A stretch of 64,000 nucleotides of DNA from an uncultured Treponema sp. (GTDB lineage Bacteria > Spirochaetota > Spirochaetia > Treponematales > Treponemataceae): the NCBI GenBank assembly GCA_937894335.1, contig CALCRU010000044.1, forward strand, positions 5,211 to 69,210, given 5' to 3'. The notes beneath the pieces were generated by a model. It saw only the letters and a list, made by a program, of their open reading frames with translations. It ran no database searches and had not been told where the DNA came from. How positions within the stretch are numbered: position 1 is the stretch's first letter; each line of letters opens with the position of its first letter. A program made the translations under genes and the position numbers. Positions 49,254 to 57,519 of this stretch are shown in pieces.

Positions 49254-50288
49254 TTATCTTGCGCTTACAAGTTCCAAATCAAAGGCGATGTAGGCGTTAC
49301 CCGGAATAACACCTGGGTATCCTCCTGCACCGTAACCATATTCAGGGGGAAGAACAATTGTTCGCTTTTCTCCAACCTTCATGTCCTGAACCATAAGATC
49401 AAATCCCTTTATCATCTTGTCGGCATCGGTAACAAATTCAAGGGGTGAACGACCTGCTGAAGAATCAAATACGGTTCCGTCTACAAGGTATCCCCTGTAG
49501 TGAATGGCCACAGACTTGCCCTTTCCGCATTTTTCTCCGCTGCCTTCCTTTGTAATCTTGTAGCGGATTCCAGTTGAATCAATTGTGTATCCGGGGAAGG
49601 CCTTTTCTAAGGTTTCCATTAATGCTTTCATCTTGCGCTTGTTCGCCGCATCGTTTTCTCTGTTCCAGTCGGCCTGGGTTGCAGTAAAGGCTTCTGCCTC
49701 GGCACCCTTGCGCACAATGGTAATCTTGGTCATCTTGTCGCCCTGTACCACGGAATTAACAACCTTCTGACTTTCGGAATCAACAACCTTTCCAAAAATC
49801 GTATATCCTCCATTAAGATATGTTGTAGGAACAATCGTAATAAAGAACTGGCTTCCGTTTGTGTCTTCTCCAGCATTTGCCATTGCAAGCATTCCTGCCT
49901 TGCTAAAGTCCAGACCGTCAACAATTTCGTTTACAAACTGGTATCCCGGTCCGCCTGTTCCGTTGCCCTTAGGGTCACCGCCCTGAATCATAAAATCCTG
50001 GCTGTCGCGGTTTGCCCTGCTTATTACGCGGTGGAACTTAAGTCCGTCGTAAAAGGGCTTTCCTTTTGCCGCATCAAGGGTTCCTTCTGCAAGACCCACA
50101 AAATTTGTTACGGTAAGGGGCGCCTGCTTGTAGAACAACTCAAGGATAATTTCTCCCTTGGGTGTTTCAATTACTGCAAAGAGTCCTTCTTTTCCTTCAA
50201 GAACTTTTTCGCTTCTAGACATACATCCTCCAAATGAAAGCAGAACGCAACTAAAAAGCAGCATTCCAATCAATCTTTTTATTTTCAC
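49254..50288 (-). CDS. Lipoprotein with cyclophilin and FKBP peptidyl-prolyl isomerase domains
   Basis: The 344-residue protein has a lipoprotein signal (KIKRLIGMLLFSCVLL, lipobox FGGC). A cyclophilin domain follows at about 35-195 (FHRVISRANRDSQDFMIQGG, then NGSQFFITIVPTTYLNGGY), then a helical linker and a C-terminal FKBP domain at about 250-344 (VAIHYRGYLVDGTVFDSS, VLPPEYGYGAGGYPGVIPGN). Dual-PPIase proteins of this order are known in spirochaetes and Bacteroidetes. It probably folds exported proteins. GTG 50288 is taken as start, with GGAGG 8 nt upstream. Confidence 0.92.
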   Translation of the reverse strand: MKIKRLIGMLLFSCVLLSFGGCMSRSEKVLEGKEGLFAVIETPKGEIILELFYKQAPLTVTNFVGLAEGTLDAAKGKPFYDGLKFHRVISRANRDSQDFMIQGGDPKGNGTGGPGYQFVNEIVDGLDFSKAGMLAMANAGEDTNGSQFFITIVPTTYLNGGYTIFGKVVDSESQKVVNSVVQGDKMTKITIVRKGAEAEAFTATQADWNRENDAANKRKMKALMETLEKAFPGYTIDSTGIRYKITKEGSGEKCGKGKSVAIHYRGYLVDGTVFDSSAGRSPLEFVTDADKMIKGFDLMVQDMKVGEKRTIVLPPEYGYGAGGYPGVIPGNAYIAFDLELVSAR

Positions 50289-50302
50289 TTTTATTCCTCC
50301 AG

Positions 50303-51091
50303 TTAGAACTGAGCTACAAACCACATGTAAATTGCTTCAAGCCTTCCGCGGAAAGAATCGTTCATTTTGTTTTCTATGATGGAAAGGGCAGGAAACCTTG
50401 CCTGAACAAGCATGTAAACTACAAAACTGTCTCCACAGTCCGTTATGGAAAGACTGATGCGAAGGTTGTCTGTGTTTACGGCTTTTACAAATCCTATGTA
50501 GACAGGACTTACATTTATAAAGGCCGCGCTTGTTTCCTTATCCTGCTGATGGTACTCCAGCCGATAGTTTGTTTTTCCAAACGAACAGTCGTTTTGCATG
50601 CAGTACATTACCTTGCCTTCGGCACTGCCTTCCGTATCATCAGGAACGCGGGTTCTGTCATCGGGGCCTGCAATGCAGTAACATTCCTTGTAAAGGGTTT
50701 TTACCTTTTTGTCGGAATATGAATAGTACTGCATACCTTCCATCTTGCTTACCGAACGAATTATCTTAGAAACATAATCTGTATCCATTTTGGAGACATT
50801 TCCGTCACCCAACTCTGACTTTTTAAGCAGATAAAGGTTTTCCATAATGAATACAGGAGCTTCTGCTTCCTTAGGCCATAAAACAGTGGTCTGCTCTCCA
50901 AGAGGAGTCTTTGGAACCAGTTTTAGAGTAGGATCTCCGTTCTTGTAAAACCTGTTCTGAACAAAACCACTGGCCTTTAATTCTTCAAGAACTGAAGGTT
51001 CCACAATCTGGTCAACGGTGTAAGCAGAAAGGGCAAATACGGCACCAAAAGATATTACCGCGCACAAAATGGCCTTTTTAAGTATTTTCAT
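50303..51091 (-). CDS. Secreted protein of unknown function
   Basis: The 262-residue protein has a signal peptide (about 1-22, ALSAYT after it) and then a mixed alpha/beta domain. It has four conserved-looking Cys residues (KECYCIAGP and YCMQNDCSFG). The C-terminal part ends with an amphipathic helix (SFRGRLEAIYMWFVAQF). A lipid-binding (START-like) fold is possible but not shown by motifs. It lies 14 nt before the PPIase gene and 29 nt after jag, so its folding may depend on the PPIase. Confidence 0.7.
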   Translation of the reverse strand: MKILKKAILCAVISFGAVFALSAYTVDQIVEPSVLEELKASGFVQNRFYKNGDPTLKLVPKTPLGEQTTVLWPKEAEAPVFIMENLYLLKKSELGDGNVSKMDTDYVSKIIRSVSKMEGMQYYSYSDKKVKTLYKECYCIAGPDDRTRVPDDTEGSAEGKVMYCMQNDCSFGKTNYRLEYHQQDKETSAAFINVSPVYIGFVKAVNTDNLRISLSITDCGDSFVVYMLVQARFPALSIIENKMNDSFRGRLEAIYMWFVAQF

Positions 51092-51120
51092 TTGTCCGCT
51101 CCTTAAAGGTTCATTTTTGG

Positions 51121-51837
51121 TTAGCGTACACCCTTGTAGATGACGCGCACCTGCTTATATAAACCATCACCCTCGCTTTTGGTTTCAACATCGGGAATAT
51201 CGTTAAGGGTTGTATGGATAAGACGGCGTTCAAAGGGATTCATCGGCTCAAGCAGAATGGAAGAGCGTGTTGCACGAACCTTGTCGGCAGTGTTGTATGC
51301 AAGGCGAACAAGGCTTTCTTCACGGCGAATGCGGTAGTTTTCGCTATCGAGGATTATGCGTACATCTTCCCTTCCAAGGTGACCAGCGTAAACATTTGCA
51401 AGAAGCTGCATTGCGTCAAGGTTCTTTCCCTTTCTTCCAATAAGGATTGATGAACTTGAGCTAGAAAGTTTAAGTCCAATTTTTCTGTCTTCACGGAACA
51501 TTATTTCTACCGTAACATCGTAGCCCATTTTCTGAACCATCTGAGTTACAAAGTCTATAAGCTTCTGCTCAAATTCGTCCTGAGGAAGAGGATTTGCAAC
51601 TATTTTAGGATTGTTTGCCCTCTTTGTAGCGTTGGGAACAGAGCCGTCAAATTCTGACGAAACATGTCCTGCGGCATCAAGCGTGTGTACCCGGATTTTT
51701 ACATATCCGTTTTTAAAGAGAGACTTTTTCTGAGACTCAAGAATTTCTACATCAAACTGATCCTTTTCAAGTCCAAGTTCTGCGGCCGCCTTTTCTATGG
51801 CCTCTTTTTCTGTTTTTGCTTCGTACTCGTAAACCAT
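51121..51837 (-). CDS. khpB: KhpB/Jag RNA-binding protein
   Basis: The 238-residue protein has an N-terminal Jag-N domain (EYEAKTEKEAIEKAAAEL, about 3-20, then FKNGYVKIRV). A KH domain follows (about 95-165, with SSSILIGRKGKNLDAMQLLA) and then an R3H domain (about 175-238, with RREESLVRLAYNTADKVRAT and PFERRLIHTTL). It binds RNA with KhpA and is a usual neighbour of yidC. ATG 51837 is preceded by GGAGGTATATAT. It follows yidC by 16 nt. Confidence 0.93.
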   Translation of the reverse strand: MVYEYEAKTEKEAIEKAAAELGLEKDQFDVEILESQKKSLFKNGYVKIRVHTLDAAGHVSSEFDGSVPNATKRANNPKIVANPLPQDEFEQKLIDFVTQMVQKMGYDVTVEIMFREDRKIGLKLSSSSSSILIGRKGKNLDAMQLLANVYAGHLGREDVRIILDSENYRIRREESLVRLAYNTADKVRATRSSILLEPMNPFERRLIHTTLNDIPDVETKSEGDGLYKQVRVIYKGVR

Positions 51838-51853
51838 ATATATACCTCCAAAG

Positions 51854-53653
51854 TTAGCGTGTTTTCTTTTTGCCGGATTTGAATTTTTCATCAAACTTGT
51901 TTACCGGCTTTTTGCTTTTTGCAAGTTCCTGCTTCTTGTTTTTCGTAATTTTATTGATTACAAGCTGCTGTCCCATCTGCAGAATGTTGCTTACCGTCCA
52001 GTACAGAACCAGACCACTAGCCACATTGTAAAGGATGAAGAAGAACATTATGGGCATGCCATACATGAGGAGCGCCATTTGGGTCTTACTCTGACCGCTG
52101 CCTGCTCCACCGTACTGAGTTATCATTCCGTTGAACAACTGGGAAAGAGTGTAGACGAAAGGCAGTATGCGAAGATTGTTCTGTGTAAAACTTGAAATTA
52201 GAGGAATGTTCTTTTCCCAAGTCCAAATGCTGTCGCCTACAGAAAGGTCGTCTATCCATCCCTTAATAAAACTCGCACCGCGGAATTCAAAGTAATTGTT
52301 GAACACATTGTACATGGCAAACAGAATAATCATCTGTATAATCATTGGAAGACATCCGCTTGCAGGATTGTATCCCGCTGCCTTGTAAAGTTTGGAACTT
52401 TCCTCCTGCATCTTTTGGGGATTGTCCTTGTACTTTTCCTGAATTGCCTGCATCTGAGGCTGAAGTTCCTGCATCTTAAGGGTACCAATGGCACTCTTTC
52501 TGTTAAGGGGGAAGAGTATAATTTTAAGAAGGAAGGTAAGCACGATGATTGCAACTCCCCAGTTGTGCACCAGCCGGTAAATCATTTCAAGGGCCCACTT
52601 AAGAACTTTTTCTACGGGAGAAAGGAATCCACTTGTCTGAAGGGCAAGGTTAAGTTTTGCATTGTACAGATCCCAACCGTTGTTTTCGCGAGAGTTGTAT
52701 CTTACCAAATCGTTTTCGTTTCTTGGTCCTATGTAAACATAGAATGTATCGGTGCAGAGGGAAGAAGTAATTGCATTTCTTGTAAGAAGAATCTGGGCAT
52801 TGGAATAGTCGTTGGGACTTTCAGTAACGCATCTGACAGAATCCTTCATGATTGAGGAGTCAGCCGGCTTTACAAGTATGGTAAAGTATTTTCCTGCCAC
52901 GCCAGCCCATTCGTAGGACTTGTTGTAGTATCTGTTGTCTATATTCTTCTTTGTCTTCTTGGAACCGTTGTATGCAACATACTGTCTTACTTCGTAACGG
53001 TCTTTCTTGTTGTAGTGGGGTCCAATCTGAGGTGATGTCCTTATCGTGTAGGAAACTCCGTCTACATTAAGTCCGCTTGTTCCTTCCAGTCCGTTTACAG
53101 TAATGTCTAGGCGGAACATGTATTCATCATCCTTGAATGTATAAAGCTTTCCAAGGCGGAATTTCTGAATGTTTCCGTTACTGTCGGTGTATTCGTAGTC
53201 CCTGTAAAATCCTATTGTATAGTCGTTGATTTTCTTTACATTGAATACTTCGTTCACTGGTGTAGCCGTTGCATCTCCTATTGCCAGAGAAAAAGCTCTG
53301 TTAAGTTCGGTTATGTTGTCGGCCATTTCTACACCGCTTCCTGTATCCTTGTCATTATGTTCAAGAAGTTTGTAGCTTATTATGTCGCCACCTCGATTTG
53401 TAAAGGTAGCCTGAATTCTGTTTGTCTTAATAACAAAGCTTTCTTCGCCTTCTTCAACTTCTGTTTCCTCTACGGCAACAAGTTGACGGTTTGAAAGTTC
53501 TTCCTGTCTTGCAGCTTCTTCCTGCTTAAGTTCAATATTTTGTTTTTCTGCGGCCGCTTGCTGCTTTGGAATAATAACTTTTATTTCCACTATAGCAGAA
53601 GCAACAATCACTAATGCCGACAGAACGATTGCCCAAACAGTGTTTTTATCCAT
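51854..53653 (-). CDS. yidC: Membrane protein insertase YidC
   Basis: The 599-residue protein has an N-terminal helix (about 5-25), a large periplasmic beta domain (about 65-340) and then the conserved insertase core with five helices (YRLVHNWGVAIIVLTFLLK from about 360, MQELQPQMQAIQEKYKDNPQ, then YNVASGLVLYWTVSNILQM). This is the Gram-negative-type YidC. The C-terminal end is rich in lysine. It helps insert membrane proteins with or without Sec. It overlaps the end of yidD by 43 nt. Confidence 0.95.
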   Translation of the reverse strand: MDKNTVWAIVLSALVIVASAIVEIKVIIPKQQAAAEKQNIELKQEEAARQEELSNRQLVAVEETEVEEGEESFVIKTNRIQATFTNRGGDIISYKLLEHNDKDTGSGVEMADNITELNRAFSLAIGDATATPVNEVFNVKKINDYTIGFYRDYEYTDSNGNIQKFRLGKLYTFKDDEYMFRLDITVNGLEGTSGLNVDGVSYTIRTSPQIGPHYNKKDRYEVRQYVAYNGSKKTKKNIDNRYYNKSYEWAGVAGKYFTILVKPADSSIMKDSVRCVTESPNDYSNAQILLTRNAITSSLCTDTFYVYIGPRNENDLVRYNSRENNGWDLYNAKLNLALQTSGFLSPVEKVLKWALEMIYRLVHNWGVAIIVLTFLLKIILFPLNRKSAIGTLKMQELQPQMQAIQEKYKDNPQKMQEESSKLYKAAGYNPASGCLPMIIQMIILFAMYNVFNNYFEFRGASFIKGWIDDLSVGDSIWTWEKNIPLISSFTQNNLRILPFVYTLSQLFNGMITQYGGAGSGQSKTQMALLMYGMPIMFFFILYNVASGLVLYWTVSNILQMGQQLVINKITKNKKQELAKSKKPVNKFDEKFKSGKKKTR

Positions 53654-53937
53654 GGCACATTCCTCTTTGTATTTTTTTCATCCAGACTGTCGGGAACGGG
53701 GTCATAGCCGCCTTTACAGTAAGGATTGCATTTTATTATTCTTTTAACTGAAAGCAAAAAACCCTTTGCAGGTCCATGCAGACGCACTGCATCCAAGGCA
53801 TACTGGGAGCATGTCGGAGTATACCTGCAACATGCAGGAAACAAAGGTGAGACAAATACTTGATAAAATCGTATTCCAAGAACAAGGAATTTTGTAAAAA
53901 AAGACCTTATTCCTGTAATAAACCAGCCTTTTGGCAT
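53611..53937 (-). CDS. yidD: YidD, membrane protein insertion efficiency factor
   Basis: The 108-residue protein has the YidD core GIRFYQVFVSPLFPACCRYTPTCSQYA (positions about 21-47), LHGPAKGFLLSVKRIIKCNPYCKGGYDPVP, with the conserved cysteines. It assists YidC. It overlaps rnpA by 31 nt on one side and yidC by 43 nt on the other. The tail beyond residue 85 is outside the family domain and is encoded mostly in the yidC overlap. Confidence 0.92.
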   Translation of the reverse strand: MPKGWFITGIRSFFTKFLVLGIRFYQVFVSPLFPACCRYTPTCSQYALDAVRLHGPAKGFLLSVKRIIKCNPYCKGGYDPVPDSLDEKNTKRNVPWIKTLFGQSFCRH

Positions 53938-54269
53938 AATGTCTTAAATTGTTCGCACCGCGAGTGGAACGAGTCATTTCCGGGATACACCAAAAGAAGC
54001 ATATCATACCCGGTGTTCAGGTGCGCTTTAAAAAAACGATATGTTTCACGGCTAAAACGCTTGGACTTGTTTCTTTCCACAGCATTTCCATAACCGCGGG
54101 GAAGAGGAAATCCGATTCGATTTATGTTTCGGTCATTCAGCATATAGAAGAGCTTTGCTCCGGCAATGCTGACTCTCTTCCCTGTTTTAAAAAGTTTCTG
54201 GAAGTCTCCGGGACGCTTTATGTGTTCTTCTTTACAAAAACGCCCCGTCTTTAGCAAGTCTGTCTCCAT
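53907..54269 (-). CDS. rnpA: Ribonuclease P protein component
   Basis: The 120-residue basic protein contains the RNR motif AVERNKSKRFSRETYRFFK (about 63-81) and the GFPLPRGYGNA strand. With the RNA subunit it trims the 5' ends of tRNAs. ATG 54269 directly touches AAGGG, leaving no normal spacing. A TTG four codons later has GGAG at 6 nt and is a reasonable alternative start (54257). It follows rpmH by 9 nt. Confidence 0.92.
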   Translation of the reverse strand: METDLLKTGRFCKEEHIKRPGDFQKLFKTGKRVSIAGAKLFYMLNDRNINRIGFPLPRGYGNAVERNKSKRFSRETYRFFKAHLNTGYDMLLLVYPGNDSFHSRCEQFKTLCQKAGLLQE

Positions 54270-54278
54270 CCCTTGGGT

Positions 54279-54464
54279 TTACATCTTTGCTGTCTGATTC
54301 TTTCCGTTCTGGTAAGGTTTCTTTTCGTCAGATACAGTCAGCTTCCAGCGACCCTTTGCTCTGCGGCGGGAAAGAACCATGCGACCACCCTTTGTCTTCA
54401 TGCGTGCACGGAAACCGAATTTTCTATTGCGTTTCACTTTGCTTGGTTGATATGTGCGTAACAT
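54279..54464 (-). CDS. rpmH: Ribosomal protein L34 with C-terminal extension
   Basis: The 61-residue protein starts [20 protein letters not shown] and has the L34 core through [13 protein letters not shown]. It then continues for about 14 residues ([16 protein letters not shown]) beyond the usual end (L34 is about 44-50 residues). L34 is part of the large ribosomal subunit. It is the first gene of the rpmH-rnpA-yidD-yidC chain. Confidence 0.95.
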   Translation of the reverse strand: MLRTYQPSKVKRNRKFGFRARMKTKGGRMVLSRRRAKGRWKLTVSDEKKPYQNGKNQTAKM

Positions 54465-54518
54465 AATGAACGACTCCTTAAATGAAATTCTTGAATGTAG
54501 TAGTAAAAGATAATACCA

Positions 54519-55055
54519 TTATTCCTTAGAGTTGGTCAACATGTTTTGCCTTAAATTCTCGAACAAATTGGATAATTCCGGGGGAAGTTCATTCTTTTGT
54601 TCCTCATTTTTTATCTGAATTCCGCTTTTTTCAAGAATTTTTTCGTCCCTTTCAAACCTTTTTTCTCTTTCCTCTATGTTTCTTTTTGTCCTTTCCTCTT
54701 CTGATTCAGCCTTTCCGTGAAGTCTTGCACTGCTTCCTTCAATTCGGAACACTATGTTTCCCACTTCAAGTGAAGGAATCTTTTTTTGTAGTCCCGTAAG
54801 AATGTACTTCTTGTGCATCTGGAAAAGTTCTATCCAACCGGGATGGTCGGTTTCTACAAGAAGAGTTTTGTTCTTAAGGTCAACAATGTGACTGTGGTCC
54901 AACATATTTCTTCCCTCATAGGAATTTGAAGACTTTATTGAGAGGAGAATTTCTTTCCATGCGTTTTCCATCTCGTAAGATTTTTCTACATCCTCAGCAC
55001 TTATGTTAGTGAATATTTTGTTTATAAGTTGGGCTACAGGCTTTATTTCTTCCAT
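54519..55055 (-). CDS. DciA/DUF721-family protein
   Basis: The 178-residue protein has the DUF721 domain at about 1-105 (AWKEILLSIKS, then VDLKNKTLLVETDHPGWIELF). A charged helical tail (ESEEERTKRNIEEREKRFER) follows. DciA loads the replicative helicase in many bacteria that lack DnaC. It sits in the dnaA-dnaN-recF run as in other spirochaetes and actinobacteria. Start ATG 55055 shares a base with the recF stop (TGATG). Confidence 0.85.
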   Translation of the reverse strand: MEEIKPVAQLINKIFTNISAEDVEKSYEMENAWKEILLSIKSSNSYEGRNMLDHSHIVDLKNKTLLVETDHPGWIELFQMHKKYILTGLQKKIPSLEVGNIVFRIEGSSARLHGKAESEEERTKRNIEEREKRFERDEKILEKSGIQIKNEEQKNELPPELSNLFENLRQNMLTNSKE

Positions 55056-56158
55056 CAGCCTTTTACCTCCTCCCACATTCCGTTTCTTATTTCGTATACT
55101 CTTGTTGAATTTTTTCTGTACCTTTCATAAGGTTCTCCGGGAAGGAAAGTACAGAAGAGCTGGTCATATTCGGGAAGAAGTTCCGTCATTCGCTGCCTTT
55201 TGTCAGGATCAAGCTCAAGAAGAACATCATCCATAAGTAGGACGGGTTTTTTTCCGGTAACTTGAGTGTAGTAGAAGGCCTGAGCTGTTCTTAGAACAAG
55301 GGCCACAAGACGCCTCTGACCGGTAGATGCAGTAGGAACAAATGGCAGTCCATCTTTTACAAAAATAATTTTATCACGGTGAGGTCCTGTCATTGTTGTC
55401 TGAAGAATTTTTTCTGATTCCCTCTTTGACTTTATAAGGGTTTCCACTTCATCAAGTTCGGGCAACATATTTTCGTTCTGACGGTTTTTCCATGAAGGAA
55501 CATATTTTATGCTTACATTTTCTATTCCAGTTACCTGTTCGTAAAGTTTTCCAAATATCATGTTAAACTGAAATACCGCACCATATCTTTTTTTCTGAAT
55601 TTCAAGACCATTCATTATAAGTTGAATATCATAAGTATCTAGAAGTTCGTAGTTCTGCTCCTTAAGGCAGAGGTTTCTGTTTTTTAAAATTCTTTTGTAT
55701 TTTCTAAGTACATCAATGTAAAGAATATCATACATGCTAAGGCTCTGGTCTATAAAAAACCTTCTTCTTTCAGGTTCTCCTATTGCAAAATCCAGATCAT
55801 CGTGATTGTAGAGGACGCAGGGCATTGTGTTTACAAGTTCTTTTCTGTCCCTTAAAATTTTACCGTCCCTTTCTATTTTTTTATTTCCCTTTTCTATTGA
55901 AATTACGGTAGTGTGTGTGCTGCCGTTTTCCTCCTTATACATGGAATGAAGAGACATTTCGTCATGACCATTTTTTATTATTTCTGAATCGTTGCGAGTT
56001 CTAAATGACGAGCCGTAAGAGGAATAGTACAATCCTTCAATTATGTTGCTTTTTCCCTGACCATTAAGTCCGGTAAAAAAGACCTCCTTTGAAAGAAGGT
56101 CTATGTTACCGTCACTGAGGTTTCTAAAGTTGTAAGGTTTTAGATACAAGAAAGGCAC
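55055..56158 (-). CDS. recF: DNA replication/repair ATPase RecF
   Basis: The 367-residue protein has Walker A FTGLNGQGKSNIIEGLYY (about 28-45), the ABC signature TASTGQRRLVALVLRTAQ (about 281-298) and Walker B PVLLMDDVLLELDPDKR (about 311-327). RecF binds gapped DNA and helps load RecA. It follows dnaN by 11 nt in the usual order. Confidence 0.94.
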   Translation of the reverse strand: MPFLYLKPYNFRNLSDGNIDLLSKEVFFTGLNGQGKSNIIEGLYYSSYGSSFRTRNDSEIIKNGHDEMSLHSMYKEENGSTHTTVISIEKGNKKIERDGKILRDRKELVNTMPCVLYNHDDLDFAIGEPERRRFFIDQSLSMYDILYIDVLRKYKRILKNRNLCLKEQNYELLDTYDIQLIMNGLEIQKKRYGAVFQFNMIFGKLYEQVTGIENVSIKYVPSWKNRQNENMLPELDEVETLIKSKRESEKILQTTMTGPHRDKIIFVKDGLPFVPTASTGQRRLVALVLRTAQAFYYTQVTGKKPVLLMDDVLLELDPDKRQRMTELLPEYDQLFCTFLPGEPYERYRKNSTRVYEIRNGMWEEVKG

Positions 56159-56169
56159 TTCTAAAAGTT

Positions 56170-57291
56170 CTATTCTTTCTGCATCGGCATGATTATGTGG
56201 AAGTAATCTTCTGCGGGCTCCGGCTTAAGGGTAACCGCCTTCATTTCTTCGGTAAATTCAAACTTAATTCTTTCGGCCTGAATTACGCGGAGAGGTTCTT
56301 CTACATAGCGGTAGTTAAGGGCAAGAGAGTAGGGCTGTCCTGCATATTCACAAGGAATTTCTTCATCAGCACTTCCCATTTCAGAAACCTGAGAAGTAAT
56401 CTTTAAGATTCCATCGCTTATGTTAAAGAAAAGCCTTCCTGCTTTCTTGTCCACCATAAGGGCAACACGCTTTAGGGCGTTTATAAGGTCGTTTTTGTTA
56501 ACCTGGAAACTATAAGCCTGATTTTCTGGAATTACTCTTTCGTAGTTGGGAAACTGTCCTTCAAGAAGAACAGAACCAAACTTGTAGTTACCAAAGCGGA
56601 AGAAAATCATTTTTTCTACAACAGCAATAGAAATATTTCCCTCTGAAGGAGAGTGCTTTAATATTGTGGTAAGAATTTTTGGATGAACTATTGCAGAAGG
56701 AAAATCACTAACTCCGTCAAGAATGTTCTTTGAAGCATAGCTTAATCGTCTGCCGTCTGTAGCAACAAGAATAAGGTTAGATCCTTTCTTTTCAAAGTAT
56801 ACACCGTTCATAAAGTAACGAGTTTCGTCCTCACTAACAGCAAAGGAAGTCTGACTTATCATTTCCTTAATGTCTTTTGATGGAACTTCAAAGTAAGGAA
56901 CATTTTCTGCAGCATCAAAGTCAGGAAATTTTTCCTGAGACATGCTCTTCATCTGGAACTTAATTTTCTTTGCAACAGGCTTTATTACAACTGTTACTCC
57001 CTGATCATCTCCTTCTGAAGACTGATTAAATTCAATTTCTCCATCGGGAAGTGAATTAAGGATTCCCATGAATTTGTCACAGTAAACAGTTGTGGAACCT
57101 TCTTCTTCAACCTGAAACGGAATATGGGTTTCAAAATTTACTTTTATGTCCGTTGCTTTTATTGTAAGAGCATTGTTATGGGCAGAAAGAAGAACATTAG
57201 ACAAAATGGAACCAACATTCTTTGTTGAAATGATTTCCTGCGCAATTGAAATTTCTTTAATCATTGCATCACGGTCAAATGTAAATTTCAT
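56170..57291 (-). CDS. dnaN: DNA polymerase III beta sliding clamp
   Basis: The 373-residue protein has three similar domains. Typical segments are MKFTFDRDAMIKEI, LVATDGRRLSYASK (about 184-197), PRMKI-like GNISIAVVEKMIFFRFG and the ending YFHIIMPMQ. It forms the ring that tethers the polymerase. It lies between the probable origin and recF. Confidence 0.95.
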   Translation of the reverse strand: MKFTFDRDAMIKEISIAQEIISTKNVGSILSNVLLSAHNNALTIKATDIKVNFETHIPFQVEEEGSTTVYCDKFMGILNSLPDGEIEFNQSSEGDDQGVTVVIKPVAKKIKFQMKSMSQEKFPDFDAAENVPYFEVPSKDIKEMISQTSFAVSEDETRYFMNGVYFEKKGSNLILVATDGRRLSYASKNILDGVSDFPSAIVHPKILTTILKHSPSEGNISIAVVEKMIFFRFGNYKFGSVLLEGQFPNYERVIPENQAYSFQVNKNDLINALKRVALMVDKKAGRLFFNISDGILKITSQVSEMGSADEEIPCEYAGQPYSLALNYRYVEEPLRVIQAERIKFEFTEEMKAVTLKPEPAEDYFHIIMPMQKE

Positions 57292-57519
57292 AAAAACTCC
57301 TTTTATTCACATTTCCTATTTTTTATTAAATTTATAAATTTAATAATAGTTATAATAGGTGTTGTGAATTTGTGGAAAAGCCGTTTATTTTGTTGTATTA
57401 GTAATAATTGTGAACTGAATAAGTTTTGAATTTGAGTTCACAAGATTTCCACTTTTACCCAAAATAAAAAGATATCCACCTTTTATTAACATTATTGTAT
57501 CACATTATGAACAAGTTGT
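57292..57519. other. Probable replication origin (oriC) between dnaN and dnaA
   Basis: The 228-bp AT-rich gap contains DnaA-box-like 9-mers: TTATTCACA (57303-57311), TGTGGAAAA (57371-57379, reverse of TTTTCCACA), ATTTCCACT (57445-57453) and ATATCCACC (57472-57480). It also has a perfect inverted repeat TTGTGAACT (57408-57416)/AGTTCACAA (57435-57443). The AT-only tract at 57330-57358 could be the unwinding element. Gene directions diverge around this part of the map. Confidence 0.75.
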
